The notes beneath the pieces are model-generated. The model saw nothing but the letters and a program-made list of their open reading frames with translations. It was not told where the DNA came from and did no database searches. Shown in pieces: positions 43,178 through 56,397 of a DNA stretch of 64,000 bases. Both the position numbers and the translations under genes were made by a program. This DNA is from Salmonella enterica subsp. enterica serovar Typhimurium str. LT2. Its GTDB lineage: Bacteria; Pseudomonadota; Gammaproteobacteria; Enterobacterales; Enterobacteriaceae. Position 1 is the first letter of the stretch. The number at the start of each line of letters is the position of its first letter. Location: positions 992,001-1,056,000 of the forward strand of contig NC_003197.2 of assembly GCF_000006945.2 (NCBI RefSeq), given 5' to 3'.

Positions 43178-43206
43178 AATAAAGGCGACTTATAGTCGCC
43201 TTTTTT
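43178..43206. terminator. Terminator downstream of trxB
   Basis: A 9-bp stem (AAAGGCGAC/GTCGCCTTT) with a 5-base loop, with A-runs or T-runs on both sides. It separates trxB from cydD. Confidence 0.75.
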
Positions 43207-43230
43207 ACTTTTGTTACTGATTTGTAAAAA

Positions 43231-44744
<1,514 letters not shown>

Positions 44745-45239
44745 ATGGTAGATAGCAAGAAGCGCCCTGGCAAAGATCTCGACCGTATCGATCGTAACAT
44801 TCTTAATGAACTGCAAAAGGATGGGCGTATTTCCAACGTCGAGCTTTCTAAACGAGTAGGACTTTCGCCGACACCTTGCCTTGAGCGTGTGCGTCGGCTG
44901 GAGCGACAGGGGTTTATCCAGGGCTATACGGCGCTGTTGAACCCGCATTATCTGGATGCGTCACTTCTGGTATTCGTTGAGATTACCTTAAATCGCGGCG
45001 CGCCGGATGTGTTTGAACAGTTTAATGCCGCCGTGCAAAAGCTTGAAGAGATTCAGGAGTGTCATTTGGTTTCCGGCGATTTCGACTACCTGTTGAAAAC
45101 CCGTGTACCGGATATGTCAGCGTATCGAAAACTATTGGGAGAGACGTTGCTGCGCTTGCCAGGTGTGAACGACACCCGAACTTACGTAGTGATGGAAGAG
45201 GTAAAACAGAGTAATCGTCTGGTTATTAAGACACGCTAA
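44745..45239 (+). CDS. lrp: Leucine-responsive regulatory protein
   Basis: 164 residues, the enteric Lrp length. An N-terminal helix-turn-helix (ISNVELSKRVGLSPTPCLERVRRLE in parts, residues ~33-58) is followed by the RAM/AsnC effector domain with VSGDFDYLLKTRVPD. The octamer/hexadecamer controls amino-acid metabolism, fimbriae and virulence genes in response to leucine. Confidence 0.98.
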   Translation: MVDSKKRPGKDLDRIDRNILNELQKDGRISNVELSKRVGLSPTPCLERVRRLERQGFIQGYTALLNPHYLDASLLVFVEITLNRGAPDVFEQFNAAVQKLEEIQECHLVSGDFDYLLKTRVPDMSAYRKLLGETLLRLPGVNDTRTYVVMEEVKQSNRLVIKTR

Positions 45240-45277
45240 CACGGAACAGGTGCAAAATCGCTGTAGTTTGATTACAC

Positions 45278-45297
45278 TCCTGTTAATCCATACAGCA
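45278..45297 (+). promoter_or_regulatory. LexA box upstream of ftsK
   Basis: CTGT-N8-ACAG at 45280-45295 within TCCTGTTAATCCATACAGCA matches the SOS box core. In E. coli the ftsK P2 promoter (dinH) is LexA-controlled, and the site lies about 80 bases before the start codon here. Confidence 0.75.
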
Positions 45298-45373
45298 ACA
45301 GTGCCGGGGCAACCCGGTGCTGTTGTCCGTTTTAGCATCGGGCGGGAAAAGCCTGGAACCTGGAGAGCCTTTT

Positions 45374-48300
45374 TTGAGCCAGGAATATACTGAAGACAAA
45401 GACGTCACATTGACGAAGTTAAGCAGCGGGCGCCGACTTTTGGAAGCGTTGTTGATACTTATTGCCCTTTTTGCCGTCTGGTTGATGGCGGCCTTGTTGA
45501 GCTTTAACCCTTCGGACCCCAGTTGGTCGCAAACCGCCTGGCATGAACCCATCCATAATTTAGGCGGCGCGCCGGGCGCGTGGCTGGCCGATACACTGTT
45601 CTTTATTTTTGGCGTAATGGCCTACACCATCCCTGTCATTATTGTCGGCGGGTGTTGGTTTGCGTGGCGTCATCAGTCTACGGATGATTACATCGACTAT
45701 TTTGCTGTGTCGCTACGCCTTATCGGCGTGCTGGCGCTGATTCTCACTTCCTGCGGTCTGGCGGCCATTAATGCCGACGATATCTGGTATTTCGCCTCCG
45801 GCGGCGTAATTGGCAGCCTGTTAAGCACCACGCTGCAGCCGTTGTTGCATAGTAGCGGCGGAACGATAATGCTTCTCTGTATTTGGGCTGCCGGGCTGAC
45901 GCTCTTTACCGGCTGGTCCTGGGTCAGTATCGCCGAAAAATTAGGCGGCTGGCTGCTTAATATACTGACCTTCGCCAGCAACCGTACCCGGCGTGATGAT
46001 ACGTGGGTTGACGACGAAGAGTATGATGACGAATACGATGAAGAAACCGACGGCGTGCAGCGTGAATCTCGCCGGGCGCGTATTTTGCGCGGCGCGTTGG
46101 CGCGTCGTAAGCGACTGGCTGAAAAATTCAGCAATCCACGGGGCCGTCAGACCGATGCCGCGCTCTTTTCCGGCAAACGGATGGATGATGACGAGGACAT
46201 TCAGTATAGCGCGCGCGGCGTCGCTGCCGATCCCGACGACGTTCTGTTTTCGGGCAACCGTGCGACGCAGCCGGAATATGATGAATATGATCCGCTGTTA
46301 AACGGCCATTCTGTCACCGAACCGGTCGCCGCCGCTGCGGCTGCAACTGCCGTCACCCAGACGTGGGCAGCGTCCGCCGATCCCATAATGCAAACGCCGC
46401 CCATGCCTGGGGCTGAGCCGGTTGTCGCGCAACCGACCGTGGAGTGGCAGCCCGTACCGGGGCCGCAAACCGGCGAACCGGTTATCGCGCCTGCGCCGGA
46501 GGGGTATCAGCCGCATCCGCAATATGCTCAACCGCAGGAGGCGCAAAGTGCGCCGTGGCAGCAACCTGTGCCTGTCGCTTCCGCGCCGCAATACGCCGCG
46601 ACGCCAGCGACCGCAGCAGAATATGACTCTCTTGCGCCGCAGGAAACACAGCCGCAATGGCAGCCGGAGCCGACCCATCAGCCGACGCCGGTTTATCAGC
46701 CGGAGCCGATAGCGGCTGAACCTTCTCACATGCCGCCGCCGGTTATCGAACAGCCGGTTGCCACCGAGCCTGAACCTGACACAGAAGAGACCAGACCTGC
46801 CCGTCCTCCGCTTTACTATTTTGAAGAGGTGGAAGAGAAACGCGCCCGTGAGCGCGAACAACTGGCGGCATGGTATCAACCGATTCCGGAGCCGGTAAAA
46901 GAGAACGTGCCGGTCAAACCTACGGTATCTGTCGCGCCGTCCATACCGCCAGTGGAAGCGGTAGCCGCCGCCGCGTCGCTTGACGCAGGTATTAAGAGTG
47001 GCGCCCTGGCAGCAGGCGCCGCGGCCGCTGCGCCTGCATTTAGTCTGGCTACCGGCGGCGCGCCGCGTCCGCAGGTGAAAGAGGGGATTGGTCCGCAACT
47101 GCCGCGTCCGAACCGCGTTCGCGTGCCGACCCGACGGGAACTGGCATCGTACGGTATTAAGCTGCCGTCACAGAGGATTGCAGAAGAAAAAGCCCGCGAG
47201 GCGGAGCGCAATCAGTACGAGACGGGCGCGCAGCTAACCGATGAAGAAATAGATGCAATGCATCAGGACGAGTTAGCCCGTCAGTTTGCGCAGTCGCAGC
47301 AGCATCGTTATGGTGAGACGTATCAGCATGATACGCAACAGGCAGAAGATGACGATACCGCTGCGGAAGCTGAATTAGCCCGCCAGTTTGCCGCTTCGCA
47401 ACAGCAGCGCTATTCCGGCGAGCAACCCGCTGGCGCGCAGCCGTTCTCACTGGACGATCTGGATTTCTCGCCAATGAAAGTATTGGTTGATGAAGGTCCG
47501 CACGAACCGCTGTTCACGCCGGGTGTCATGCCCGAGTCAACGCCTGTTCAGCAACCGGTAGCGCCGCAGCCTCAGCCACAGTACCAGCAGCCGCAACAGC
47601 CGGTAGCGCCGCAACCGCAGTATCAGCAGCCGCAGCAGCCGGTAGCGCCGCAGCCGCAGTATCAGCAGCCGCAACAGCCGGTAGCGCCTCAGCCGCAGTA
47701 TCAGCAGCCGCAACAGCCGGTAGCGCCGCAGCCGCAGTATCAGCAGCCGCAACAGCCGGTAGCGCCGCAGCCGCAGTATCAGCAGCCGCAGCAGCCGGTA
47801 GCGCCGCAGCCACAGTATCAGCAGCCGCAGCAGCCGGTAGCGCCGCAGCCACAGTATCAGCAGCCGCAACAGCCGACAGCGCCGCAAGACAGCTTGATCC
47901 ACCCGCTGTTGATGCGTAACGGCGACAGCCGTCCATTACAGCGTCCGACGACGCCGCTGCCTTCGTTAGATCTTCTGACACCGCCGCCGAGCGAAGTTGA
48001 ACCGGTAGATACCTTTGCGCTGGAACAAATGGCGCGTCTGGTTGAAGCGCGTCTGGCGGATTTCCGCATTAAAGCTGATGTGGTGAACTATTCGCCAGGC
48101 CCGGTCATTACTCGTTTTGAACTGAATCTGGCCCCGGGCGTTAAAGCAGCGCGTATCTCCAACCTTTCCCGGGATCTGGCGCGCTCATTGTCAACGGTAG
48201 CCGTACGCGTTGTGGAAGTCATTCCAGGCAAACCTTACGTAGGGTTGGAATTGCCGAACAAGAAACGGCAAACCGTTTATCTGCGCGAAGTGTTGGATAA

Positions 48301-49429
48301 CGCCAAATTCCGCGAGAATCCGTCGCCGCTTACCGTGGTGTTAGGTAAGGATATCGCGGGCGATCCGGTAGTGGCGGATCTGGCGAAAATGCCTCACCTG
48401 CTGGTGGCCGGTACGACCGGTTCCGGTAAGTCGGTCGGGGTTAACGCCATGATCCTCAGTATGCTGTATAAAGCGCAGCCGGAAGACGTTCGCTTTATCA
48501 TGATCGACCCGAAAATGTTAGAACTCTCGGTCTATGAAGGTATACCGCATCTGCTGACGGAAGTTGTTACCGACATGAAAGACGCGGCTAACGCGTTACG
48601 CTGGAGCGTCAATGAGATGGAGCGTCGCTATAAGCTGATGTCCGCGCTCGGCGTGCGTAATCTGGCTGGTTATAACGAGAAAATCGCCGAAGCGGCCCGC
48701 ATGGGACGTCCGATTCCGGACCCGTACTGGAAGCCGGGCGACAGTATGGATGTTCAGCATCCGGTTCTGGAAAAACTGCCGTATATCGTGGTACTGGTTG
48801 ATGAATTTGCCGACCTGATGATGACCGTTGGTAAAAAAGTTGAAGAGCTGATCGCGCGTCTGGCGCAGAAAGCGCGCGCCGCGGGGATTCACCTGGTACT
48901 GGCGACGCAGCGTCCGTCGGTCGATGTGATTACTGGTTTAATTAAAGCCAACATTCCAACCCGTATCGCTTTTACCGTATCCAGCAAGATCGACTCCCGC
49001 ACCATTCTTGATCAGGGTGGCGCTGAGTCGCTGCTAGGTATGGGGGACATGCTCTACTCCGGACCAAACTCCACCATGCCGGTACGTGTCCATGGGGCGT
49101 TTGTGCGTGACCAGGAAGTCCATGCGGTGGTTCAGGACTGGAAAGCGCGCGGTCGTCCGCAATATGTGGATGGCATTACCTCCGACAGCGAAAGCGAAGG
49201 TGGCGGTGGCGGTTTTGACGGCGGCGAAGAATTAGATGCGCTATTCGATCAGGCCGTTAATTTCGTCACTCAGAAGCGAAAAGCGTCCATTTCCGGCGTT
49301 CAGCGTCAGTTCCGCATCGGCTATAACCGTGCGGCGCGTATTATCGAACAGATGGAAGCGCAGGGTATTGTCAGCGCTCAGGGGCATAACGGTAATCGTG
49401 AAGTGCTGGCTCCGCCGCCTTTTGAGTAA
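45374..49429 (+). CDS. ftsK: DNA translocase FtsK
   Basis: 1351 residues. Four N-terminal membrane helices (residues ~25-190) anchor it at the septum. A long Pro/Gln/Glu-rich linker includes eight [17 protein letters not shown] repeats (residues 729-834). The motor has Walker [12 protein letters not shown], and a C-terminal gamma winged helix reads KOPS and activates XerD. It segregates chromosome dimers at dif. The start is a TTG at 45374 behind GGAGAG, giving MSQEYTEDK as in E. coli; an upstream in-frame ATG at 45317 would add 19 unrelated residues. Confidence 0.95.
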   Translation: MSQEYTEDKDVTLTKLSSGRRLLEALLILIALFAVWLMAALLSFNPSDPSWSQTAWHEPIHNLGGAPGAWLADTLFFIFGVMAYTIPVIIVGGCWFAWRHQSTDDYIDYFAVSLRLIGVLALILTSCGLAAINADDIWYFASGGVIGSLLSTTLQPLLHSSGGTIMLLCIWAAGLTLFTGWSWVSIAEKLGGWLLNILTFASNRTRRDDTWVDDEEYDDEYDEETDGVQRESRRARILRGALARRKRLAEKFSNPRGRQTDAALFSGKRMDDDEDIQYSARGVAADPDDVLFSGNRATQPEYDEYDPLLNGHSVTEPVAAAAAATAVTQTWAASADPIMQTPPMPGAEPVVAQPTVEWQPVPGPQTGEPVIAPAPEGYQPHPQYAQPQEAQSAPWQQPVPVASAPQYAATPATAAEYDSLAPQETQPQWQPEPTHQPTPVYQPEPIAAEPSHMPPPVIEQPVATEPEPDTEETRPARPPLYYFEEVEEKRAREREQLAAWYQPIPEPVKENVPVKPTVSVAPSIPPVEAVAAAASLDAGIKSGALAAGAAAAAPAFSLATGGAPRPQVKEGIGPQLPRPNRVRVPTRRELASYGIKLPSQRIAEEKAREAERNQYETGAQLTDEEIDAMHQDELARQFAQSQQHRYGETYQHDTQQAEDDDTAAEAELARQFAASQQQRYSGEQPAGAQPFSLDDLDFSPMKVLVDEGPHEPLFTPGVMPESTPVQQPVAPQPQPQYQQPQQPVAPQPQYQQPQQPVAPQPQYQQPQQPVAPQPQYQQPQQPVAPQPQYQQPQQPVAPQPQYQQPQQPVAPQPQYQQPQQPVAPQPQYQQPQQPTAPQDSLIHPLLMRNGDSRPLQRPTTPLPSLDLLTPPPSEVEPVDTFALEQMARLVEARLADFRIKADVVNYSPGPVITRFELNLAPGVKAARISNLSRDLARSLSTVAVRVVEVIPGKPYVGLELPNKKRQTVYLREVLDNAKFRENPSPLTVVLGKDIAGDPVVADLAKMPHLLVAGTTGSGKSVGVNAMILSMLYKAQPEDVRFIMIDPKMLELSVYEGIPHLLTEVVTDMKDAANALRWSVNEMERRYKLMSALGVRNLAGYNEKIAEAARMGRPIPDPYWKPGDSMDVQHPVLEKLPYIVVLVDEFADLMMTVGKKVEELIARLAQKARAAGIHLVLATQRPSVDVITGLIKANIPTRIAFTVSSKIDSRTILDQGGAESLLGMGDMLYSGPNSTMPVRVHGAFVRDQEVHAVVQDWKARGRPQYVDGITSDSESEGGGGGFDGGEELDALFDQAVNFVTQKRKASISGVQRQFRIGYNRAARIIEQMEAQGIVSAQGHNGNREVLAPPPFE
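47558..47875 (+). repeat. In-frame 39-bp tandem repeats in ftsK
   Basis: Eight units encode VAPQPQ(PQ)YQQPQQP; the first unit is 45 bp and the other seven are 39 bp. Units differ by a few silent changes (CAA/CAG, CCG/CCT). The tract lies in the flexible linker, so copy-number change would alter linker length without a frameshift. Confidence 0.9.
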
Positions 49430-49437
49430 ACCTGTAA

Positions 49438-49469
49438 GCCGGATGGCGCTGTGCAGGCTGCCATCCGGC
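49438..49469. repeat. REP-type palindrome after ftsK
   Basis: A perfect 10-bp inverted repeat (GCCGGATGGC with GCCATCCGGC) is the signature of an enterobacterial REP unit in the ftsK-lolA gap; it may protect the upstream mRNA end. Confidence 0.75.
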
Positions 49470-49571
49470 AACAAAATTCAGTATTTTCTTCTTTCCTCAT
49501 GCTGATTTTTGGCCTGGAATAGAAAGCAAAAGGAGCTCCTGGTCGGGAGTGTCGAAACCTGAGGAATAATG

Positions 49572-50183
49572 ATGAAAAAAATGGCAATCGCCTGTGCATT
49601 ACTTTCAAGCGTTGTAGCCAGCAGCGTATGGGCTGACGCCGCCAGCTCTCTGAAAAGCCGTCTGGATAAAGTGAGCAGCTTTCATGCCACCTTTACTCAA
49701 AAAGTCACCGATGGCAGCGGTGCCGCGGTGCAGGAGGGACAGGGTGATTTATGGGTTAAGCGGCCAAATCTATTCAACTGGCATATGACGCAACCTGACG
49801 AGAGTATTCTGGTTTCTGACGGCAAAACGTTATGGTTCTATAACCCGTTTGTAGAACAGGCTACCGCCACGTGGTTGAAAGATGCCACTGGAAATACACC
49901 GTTTATGCTGATTGCCCGCAACCAGGCCAGCGACTGGCAGCAGTATAATATTAAGCAGGACGGCGATAATTTTGTGCTGACGCCGAAAGCCAGCAACGGC
50001 AATCTGAAACAGTTCACCATCAATGTGGGACGCGACGGGACTATCCACCAGTTTAGCGCCGTAGAACAAGACGATCAGCGTAGCGCCTATCAGCTAAAAT
50101 CCCAGCAAAACGGCGCGGTTGATCCGTCAAAATTTACGTTTACTCCGCCGCAAGGGGTAACGATAGACGACCAACGTAAGTAG
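49572..50183 (+). CDS. lolA: Outer-membrane lipoprotein carrier protein LolA
   Basis: 203 residues with a signal peptide ending SSVWA. It carries lipoproteins from the LolCDE complex across the periplasm to LolB. The fold-defining blocks [29 protein letters not shown] and FNPF-type loops ([11 protein letters not shown]) are present. The second of two adjacent ATG codons was chosen: it lies 7 bases from GAGGAA and gives the E. coli length. rarA follows after 9 bases. Confidence 0.96.
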   Translation: MKKMAIACALLSSVVASSVWADAASSLKSRLDKVSSFHATFTQKVTDGSGAAVQEGQGDLWVKRPNLFNWHMTQPDESILVSDGKTLWFYNPFVEQATATWLKDATGNTPFMLIARNQASDWQQYNIKQDGDNFVLTPKASNGNLKQFTINVGRDGTIHQFSAVEQDDQRSAYQLKSQQNGAVDPSKFTFTPPQGVTIDDQRK

Positions 50184-50192
50184 AGGCGATGA

Positions 50193-51536
50193 GTGAGCAA
50201 TCTGTCGCTCGATTTTTCTGATAATACGTTTCAACCGCTGGCCGCGCGAATGCGGCCGGAAAATTTAGCGCAGTATATCGGCCAGCAGCATTTGCTGGCC
50301 GCAGGTAAGCCGTTGCCTCGCGCTATTGAGGCCGGGCATCTGCACTCCATGATTTTATGGGGGCCGCCAGGGACGGGGAAAACCACGCTCGCTGAAGTGA
50401 TCGCCCGCTACGCCAGCGCCGATGTCGAGCGTATTTCCGCCGTCACTTCTGGGGTAAAAGAGATTCGCGAAGCTATCGAGCGCGCCCGCCAGAATCGTAA
50501 TGCCGGTCGCCGTACCATCCTGTTTGTCGATGAAGTGCATCGCTTTAACAAAAGCCAGCAGGACGCCTTTTTACCGCATATCGAAGATGGCACTATCACC
50601 TTTATCGGCGCGACCACGGAAAATCCCTCTTTTGAGCTGAACTCAGCGCTCTTGTCGCGAGCGCGGGTCTATCTGCTGAAATCGTTGACCACTGACGATA
50701 TTGAGCAAGTACTGGACCAGGCGATGCAGGACAAAACGCGTGGTTACGGCGATCAGGATATCGTGTTACCGGATGAGACACGGCGAGCGATTGCTGAGCT
50801 GGTCAATGGCGACGCGCGGCGCGCCTTAAATACGCTGGAAATGATGGCTGATATGGCGGAGGCGGATGACAGCGGCAAACGCGTTTTATTGCCCGCCTTG
50901 TTGACCGAGATCGCCGGCGAGCGCAGCGCGCGTTTTGATAACAAAGGCGATCGCTTCTACGATCTTATTTCCGCCTTACATAAATCAGTGCGCGGCAGCG
51001 CGCCGGATGCCGCCCTCTATTGGTATGCCCGTATCATTACTGCGGGAGGCGATCCGCTGTACGTGGCGCGTCGCTGCCTGGCGATTGCCTCGGAAGATGT
51101 GGGTAATGCCGATCCGCGCGCGATGCAGGTCGCCATTGCCGCGTGGGATTGTTTCACCCGCGTTGGCCCGGCTGAAGGCGAAAGGGCGATCGCGCAGGCT
51201 ATCGTTTATCTCGCCTGCGCACCGAAGAGCAACGCCGTCTATACCGCCTTTAAGGCTGCGCTGGCCGACGCGCGCGAACGTCCTGATTATGACGTTCCTG
51301 TCCATCTGCGTAATGCGCCAACCAAACTGATGAAAGAGATGGGCTATGGCCAGGAGTACCGCTATGCCCACGATGAGCCCAATGCCTATGCTGCGGGTGA
51401 AGTGTACTTCCCGCCGGAAATCGCGCAAACGCGCTATTATCATCCGACAAATCGTGGTCTGGAAGGCAAGATTGGCGAAAAGCTCGCCTGGCTGGCTGAA
51501 CAGGATCAAAATAGCCCCACAAAACGCTACCGCTAG
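50193..51536 (+). CDS. rarA: Replication-associated recombination protein A (MgsA-like AAA+)
   Basis: 447 residues with a GTG start. AAA+ module: Walker [13 protein letters not shown], Walker [18 protein letters not shown], sensor [11 protein letters not shown]; the C-terminal region forms the tetramerisation domain. It is related to clamp loaders and RuvB and acts at stalled forks with SSB. Operon partner of lolA. Confidence 0.95.
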   Translation: MSNLSLDFSDNTFQPLAARMRPENLAQYIGQQHLLAAGKPLPRAIEAGHLHSMILWGPPGTGKTTLAEVIARYASADVERISAVTSGVKEIREAIERARQNRNAGRRTILFVDEVHRFNKSQQDAFLPHIEDGTITFIGATTENPSFELNSALLSRARVYLLKSLTTDDIEQVLDQAMQDKTRGYGDQDIVLPDETRRAIAELVNGDARRALNTLEMMADMAEADDSGKRVLLPALLTEIAGERSARFDNKGDRFYDLISALHKSVRGSAPDAALYWYARIITAGGDPLYVARRCLAIASEDVGNADPRAMQVAIAAWDCFTRVGPAEGERAIAQAIVYLACAPKSNAVYTAFKAALADARERPDYDVPVHLRNAPTKLMKEMGYGQEYRYAHDEPNAYAAGEVYFPPEIAQTRYYHPTNRGLEGKIGEKLAWLAEQDQNSPTKRYR

Positions 51537-51755
51537 TGTAAACGTTGCGGTAAGGTTATCTCTAAATATGATGCTCCAGGTATCATGGCGTTGATGATGA
51601 ATCTCGTTATGCCTGATAGCACGTTGCTTATGAGGTCCGCGGGTATAGCGCAATGGATGCGTTGTTGCTGTCGTCGGTCTGGTAAGGCGAAAACGTCGCT
51701 ATTACGTAAACGCGGTTTACGTTCATCAATACAATCAGAGGCGATCATCAATTGA

Positions 51756-53087
<1,332 letters not shown>

Positions 53088-53107
53088 TCCTCGCTTTCTC
53101 CTCTTCT

Positions 53108-53134
53108 AAAAAGCGCCTTCGGGCGCTTTTTTTA
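53108..53134 (+). terminator. serS terminator
   Basis: A 9-bp stem (AAAAGCGCC/GGCGCTTTT) with a stable TTCG tetraloop and a run of T residues, 20 bases after the stop. Confidence 0.85.
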
Positions 53135-53162
53135 TGCCAGTTTGATACCGGACAATAATCCC

Positions 53163-53178
53163 TACCCTATTAGGGGTA
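53163..53178. promoter_or_regulatory. NarL/NarP 7-2-7 site upstream of dmsA
   Basis: TACCCTA-TT-AGGGGTA is an inverted pair of NarL heptamers with the 2-base spacing that NarL prefers; the right heptamer fits the consensus TACYNMT exactly. Nitrate repression of dmsABC through NarL is known in E. coli. Confidence 0.55.
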
Positions 53179-53227
53179 ATACTGATTTCGAATGAAGGTC
53201 AGTTTTTAACACTATTTTTCTACTTTT

Positions 53228-53241
53228 TCGATATATATCAG
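53228..53241 (+). promoter_or_regulatory. FNR-like site upstream of dmsA
   Basis: TCGAT-N4-ATCAG matches 8 of 10 informative positions of TTGAT-N4-ATCAA. It lies about 83 bases before the start codon, fitting activation of this anaerobic operon. Confidence 0.5.
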
Positions 53242-53323
53242 ACTTTATAGCGATGCTATCGCTATATAAAATTCTATACATCGTTTTATTGTTTTTTTAT
53301 TGTGAGCAGCAGAGTGAGCCCTT

Positions 53324-55768
53324 ATGAAAACTAAGATCCCTGATGCCGTGCTGGCAGCCGAGGTGAGCCGTCGTGGTTTAGTCAAAACCACCGCGATAGG
53401 CGGCCTGGCGATGGCCAGTAGCGCATTTACCCTGCCATTTACCCGCATCGCTAACGCCGCAGAGGCAATAAGCCCGGCGAAAACCGGCGAGAAAGTCGTC
53501 TGGAGCGCCTGTACGGTAAACTGTGGCAGCCGTTGTCCGCTACGTATGCATGTTGTGGATGGCGAAATCAAATATGTAGAAACGGATAATACCGGAAACG
53601 ATGATTACGATGGCCTGCACCAGGTTCGCGCCTGCCTGCGCGGTCGTTCTATGCGCCGTCGCGTCTATAACCCGGATCGGCTCAAGTATCCGATGAAGCG
53701 CGTCGGCGCGCGCGGCGAAGGTAAATTTGAGCGTATTAGCTGGGACGAAGCCTACGATATCATTGCCACCAATATGCAGCGTCTTATCAAAGAGTATGGC
53801 AACGAGTCCATTTATCTGAACTATGGCACGGGAACGCTGGGCGGCACTTTGACACGTTCATGGCCGCCAGGAAAAACGCTGGTCGCTCGTCTGATGAACT
53901 GCTGCGGCGGTTATCTTAATCACTACGGTGATTACTCTTCCGCGCAAATCGCAGCGGGTCTGAACTACACCTATGGCGGCTGGGCGGATGGCAATAGTCC
54001 GTCCGACATTGAAAACAGTAAGCTGGTGGTATTGTTTGGCAATAACCCTGGCGAAACCCGCATGAGCGGGGGCGGTGTAACGTATTATCTTGAACAGGCG
54101 CGGCAGAAATCAAACGCGCGGATGATCATTATCGACCCTCGTTACACCGACACTGGCGCTGGTCGCGAAGATGAGTGGATTCCGATTCGTCCAGGTACCG
54201 ATGCGGCGCTGGTCAATGGTCTGGCATATGTCTTAATCACCGAGAACATGGTCGATCAGCCGTTCCTGGATAAATATTGCGTTGGTTATGACGAAAAAAC
54301 CTTGCCTGCCAGCGCGCCGAAAAACGGTCACTACAAAGCCTATATTCTGGGCCAGGGTAAAGACGGTATCGCGAAGACGCCGGAGTGGGCGGCGCAAATT
54401 ACCGGTATCCCGGCGGATCGCATTATTAAGCTGGCGCGAGAAATCGGCAGCGCTAAACCCGCCTATATTTGCCAGGGATGGGGACCACAACGTCATGCTA
54501 ATGGAGAAATCGCCACGCGCGCCATCTCGATGCTGGCGATCCTGACGGGTAATGTTGGGATTAACGGAGGTAATAGCGGCGCGCGCGAAGGGTCTTATGC
54601 CCTGCCATTTGAACGTATGCCCACGTTAGAAAACCCGGTTGAAACCAGCATCTCCATGTTTATGTGGACCGATGCCATTGAACGCGGCCCGGAAATGACG
54701 GCGCTGCGTGATGGCGTGCGGGGGAAAGATAAGCTGGACGTGCCGATCAAAATGATCTGGAACTATGCTGGCAACTGTTTGATTAACCAGCACTCTGAGA
54801 TTAACCGCACCCACGAAATCCTGCAGGATGACAAGAAATGCGAAATGATCGTCGTTATCGACTGTCATATGACCTCGTCGGCAAAATACGCCGATATTCT
54901 GTTGCCTGATTGCACTGCTTCTGAGCAGATGGACTTTGCGCTGGATGCCTCCTGCGGGAACATGTCTTACGTTATCTTCACTGACCAGGCGATTAAACCG
55001 CGCTTCGAGTGTAAGACGATTTATGAGATGACCAGCGAACTGGCGAAACGTCTTGGCGTGGAACAACAGTTTACCGAAGGACGGACGCAAGAAGAGTGGA
55101 TGCGTCATCTGTACGAACAGTCGCGTAAATCCATTCCGAATCTGCCCACCTTTGAGGAGTTCCGTAAGCAAGGCATCTTCAAACAGCGTGACCCCGAAGG
55201 CCACCATGTCGCCTATAAAGACTTCCGCGAAGATCCGCAAGCGAATCCACTTACAACGCCATCGGGCAAGATTGAAATCTATTCACAGGCGTTGGCGGAT
55301 ATCGCCGCCACCTGGGAGCTGCCGGAAGGCGACGTGATCGATCCATTACCGATCTACACGCCAGGTTTTGAAAACTATAACGATCCGCTAACGGATAAAT
55401 TCCCGCTGCAGTTGACGGGTTTCCACTATAAAGCGCGTGTACATTCCACTTATGGCAACGTAGACGTACTGAAAGCCGCCTGTCGCCAGGAAATGTGGAT
55501 TAACCCAATGGATGCGCAGAAACGCGGTATCAACAATGGCGACAAAGTCCGCATCTTCAACGATCGCGGCGAAGTACATATCGAGGCTAAAGTGACGCCG
55601 CGCATGATGCCGGGCGTGGTCGCCCTGGGAGAAGGCGCATGGTATGACCCGGATGCAAAACGCGTGGATCAGGGCGGATGTATTAACGTACTGACGACCC
55701 AACGTCCTTCTCCGCTGGCGAAGGGGAACCCGTCACATACGAACCTCGTTCAGGTTGAAAAGGCGTAA
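53324..55768 (+). CDS. dmsA: DMSO reductase catalytic subunit A
   Basis: 814 residues. A twin-arginine signal (SRRGLVK at residues 15-21, then a hydrophobic stretch and ANAAEA) sends the folded enzyme to the membrane. The N-terminal CTVNCGSRCPL motif and a later cysteine bind a [4Fe-4S] cluster, and the large Mo-bis-MGD domains follow (for example CCGGYLNHYGDYSSAQ, GTDAALVNGL). It reduces DMSO and other S- and N-oxides in anaerobic respiration. dmsB starts 10 bases later. Confidence 0.97.
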   Translation: MKTKIPDAVLAAEVSRRGLVKTTAIGGLAMASSAFTLPFTRIANAAEAISPAKTGEKVVWSACTVNCGSRCPLRMHVVDGEIKYVETDNTGNDDYDGLHQVRACLRGRSMRRRVYNPDRLKYPMKRVGARGEGKFERISWDEAYDIIATNMQRLIKEYGNESIYLNYGTGTLGGTLTRSWPPGKTLVARLMNCCGGYLNHYGDYSSAQIAAGLNYTYGGWADGNSPSDIENSKLVVLFGNNPGETRMSGGGVTYYLEQARQKSNARMIIIDPRYTDTGAGREDEWIPIRPGTDAALVNGLAYVLITENMVDQPFLDKYCVGYDEKTLPASAPKNGHYKAYILGQGKDGIAKTPEWAAQITGIPADRIIKLAREIGSAKPAYICQGWGPQRHANGEIATRAISMLAILTGNVGINGGNSGAREGSYALPFERMPTLENPVETSISMFMWTDAIERGPEMTALRDGVRGKDKLDVPIKMIWNYAGNCLINQHSEINRTHEILQDDKKCEMIVVIDCHMTSSAKYADILLPDCTASEQMDFALDASCGNMSYVIFTDQAIKPRFECKTIYEMTSELAKRLGVEQQFTEGRTQEEWMRHLYEQSRKSIPNLPTFEEFRKQGIFKQRDPEGHHVAYKDFREDPQANPLTTPSGKIEIYSQALADIAATWELPEGDVIDPLPIYTPGFENYNDPLTDKFPLQLTGFHYKARVHSTYGNVDVLKAACRQEMWINPMDAQKRGINNGDKVRIFNDRGEVHIEAKVTPRMMPGVVALGEGAWYDPDAKRVDQGGCINVLTTQRPSPLAKGNPSHTNLVQVEKA

Positions 55769-55778
55769 GGAGTAACCG

Positions 55779-56396
55779 ATGACAACCCAGTATGGATTTT
55801 TTATTGATTCCAGCCGTTGCACCGGTTGCAAAACCTGCGAACTGGCCTGCAAGGACTACAAAGATTTGACCCCGGATGTCAGCTTCCGCCGCATTTATGA
55901 GTATGCGGGCGGCGACTGGCAGGAAGATAACGGCGTCTGGCACCAGAACGTCTTTGCCTACTATCTCTCCATCTCCTGTAACCACTGCGAAGACCCGGCC
56001 TGCACCAAAGTCTGCCCGAGCGGCGCGATGCACAAGCGCGATGACGGTTTTGTGGTGGTGAACGAAGAGGTCTGTATCGGTTGCCGCTACTGCCACATGG
56101 CCTGCCCGTACGGCGCGCCGCAGTACAACGCGGCCAAAGGTCATATGACCAAGTGCGATGGCTGTTATGACCGGGTGGCGGAAGGTAAGAAACCGATTTG
56201 CGTCGAATCCTGCCCGCTGCGGGCGCTGGACTTTGGTCCTATCGATGAACTGCGCAAAAAACACGGTGAGCTGGCTGCCGTCGCGCCGTTGCCGCGCGCG
56301 CATTTCACGAAGCCGAATATTGTGATTAAACCCAACGCCAACAGCCGCCCGACCGGGGACACCACCGGTTATCTGGCCAATCCGAAGGAGGTATAA
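55779..56396 (+). CDS. dmsB: DMSO reductase iron-sulfur subunit B
   Basis: 205 residues with four ferredoxin-like cysteine groups (CTGCKTCELAC, CNHCEDPACTKVC, CIGCRYCHMAC, CDGCYDRV...C). They bind four [4Fe-4S] clusters passing electrons from DmsC to DmsA. A start 10 bases after dmsA and a stop one base before dmsC show tight coupling. Confidence 0.97.
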   Translation: MTTQYGFFIDSSRCTGCKTCELACKDYKDLTPDVSFRRIYEYAGGDWQEDNGVWHQNVFAYYLSISCNHCEDPACTKVCPSGAMHKRDDGFVVVNEEVCIGCRYCHMACPYGAPQYNAAKGHMTKCDGCYDRVAEGKKPICVESCPLRALDFGPIDELRKKHGELAAVAPLPRAHFTKPNIVIKPNANSRPTGDTTGYLANPKEV

Positions 56397-56397
56397 G

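Noticed and set aside
46298..47098. Arg/Leu-rich 266-codon ORF opposite ftsK
   Set aside because: Shadow of the Pro/Gln/Ala-rich linker; no start signal.
47558..47875. CRISPR-like array of 39-bp repeats
   Set aside because: The units are directly adjacent without spacers, stay in frame and encode the FtsK linker.
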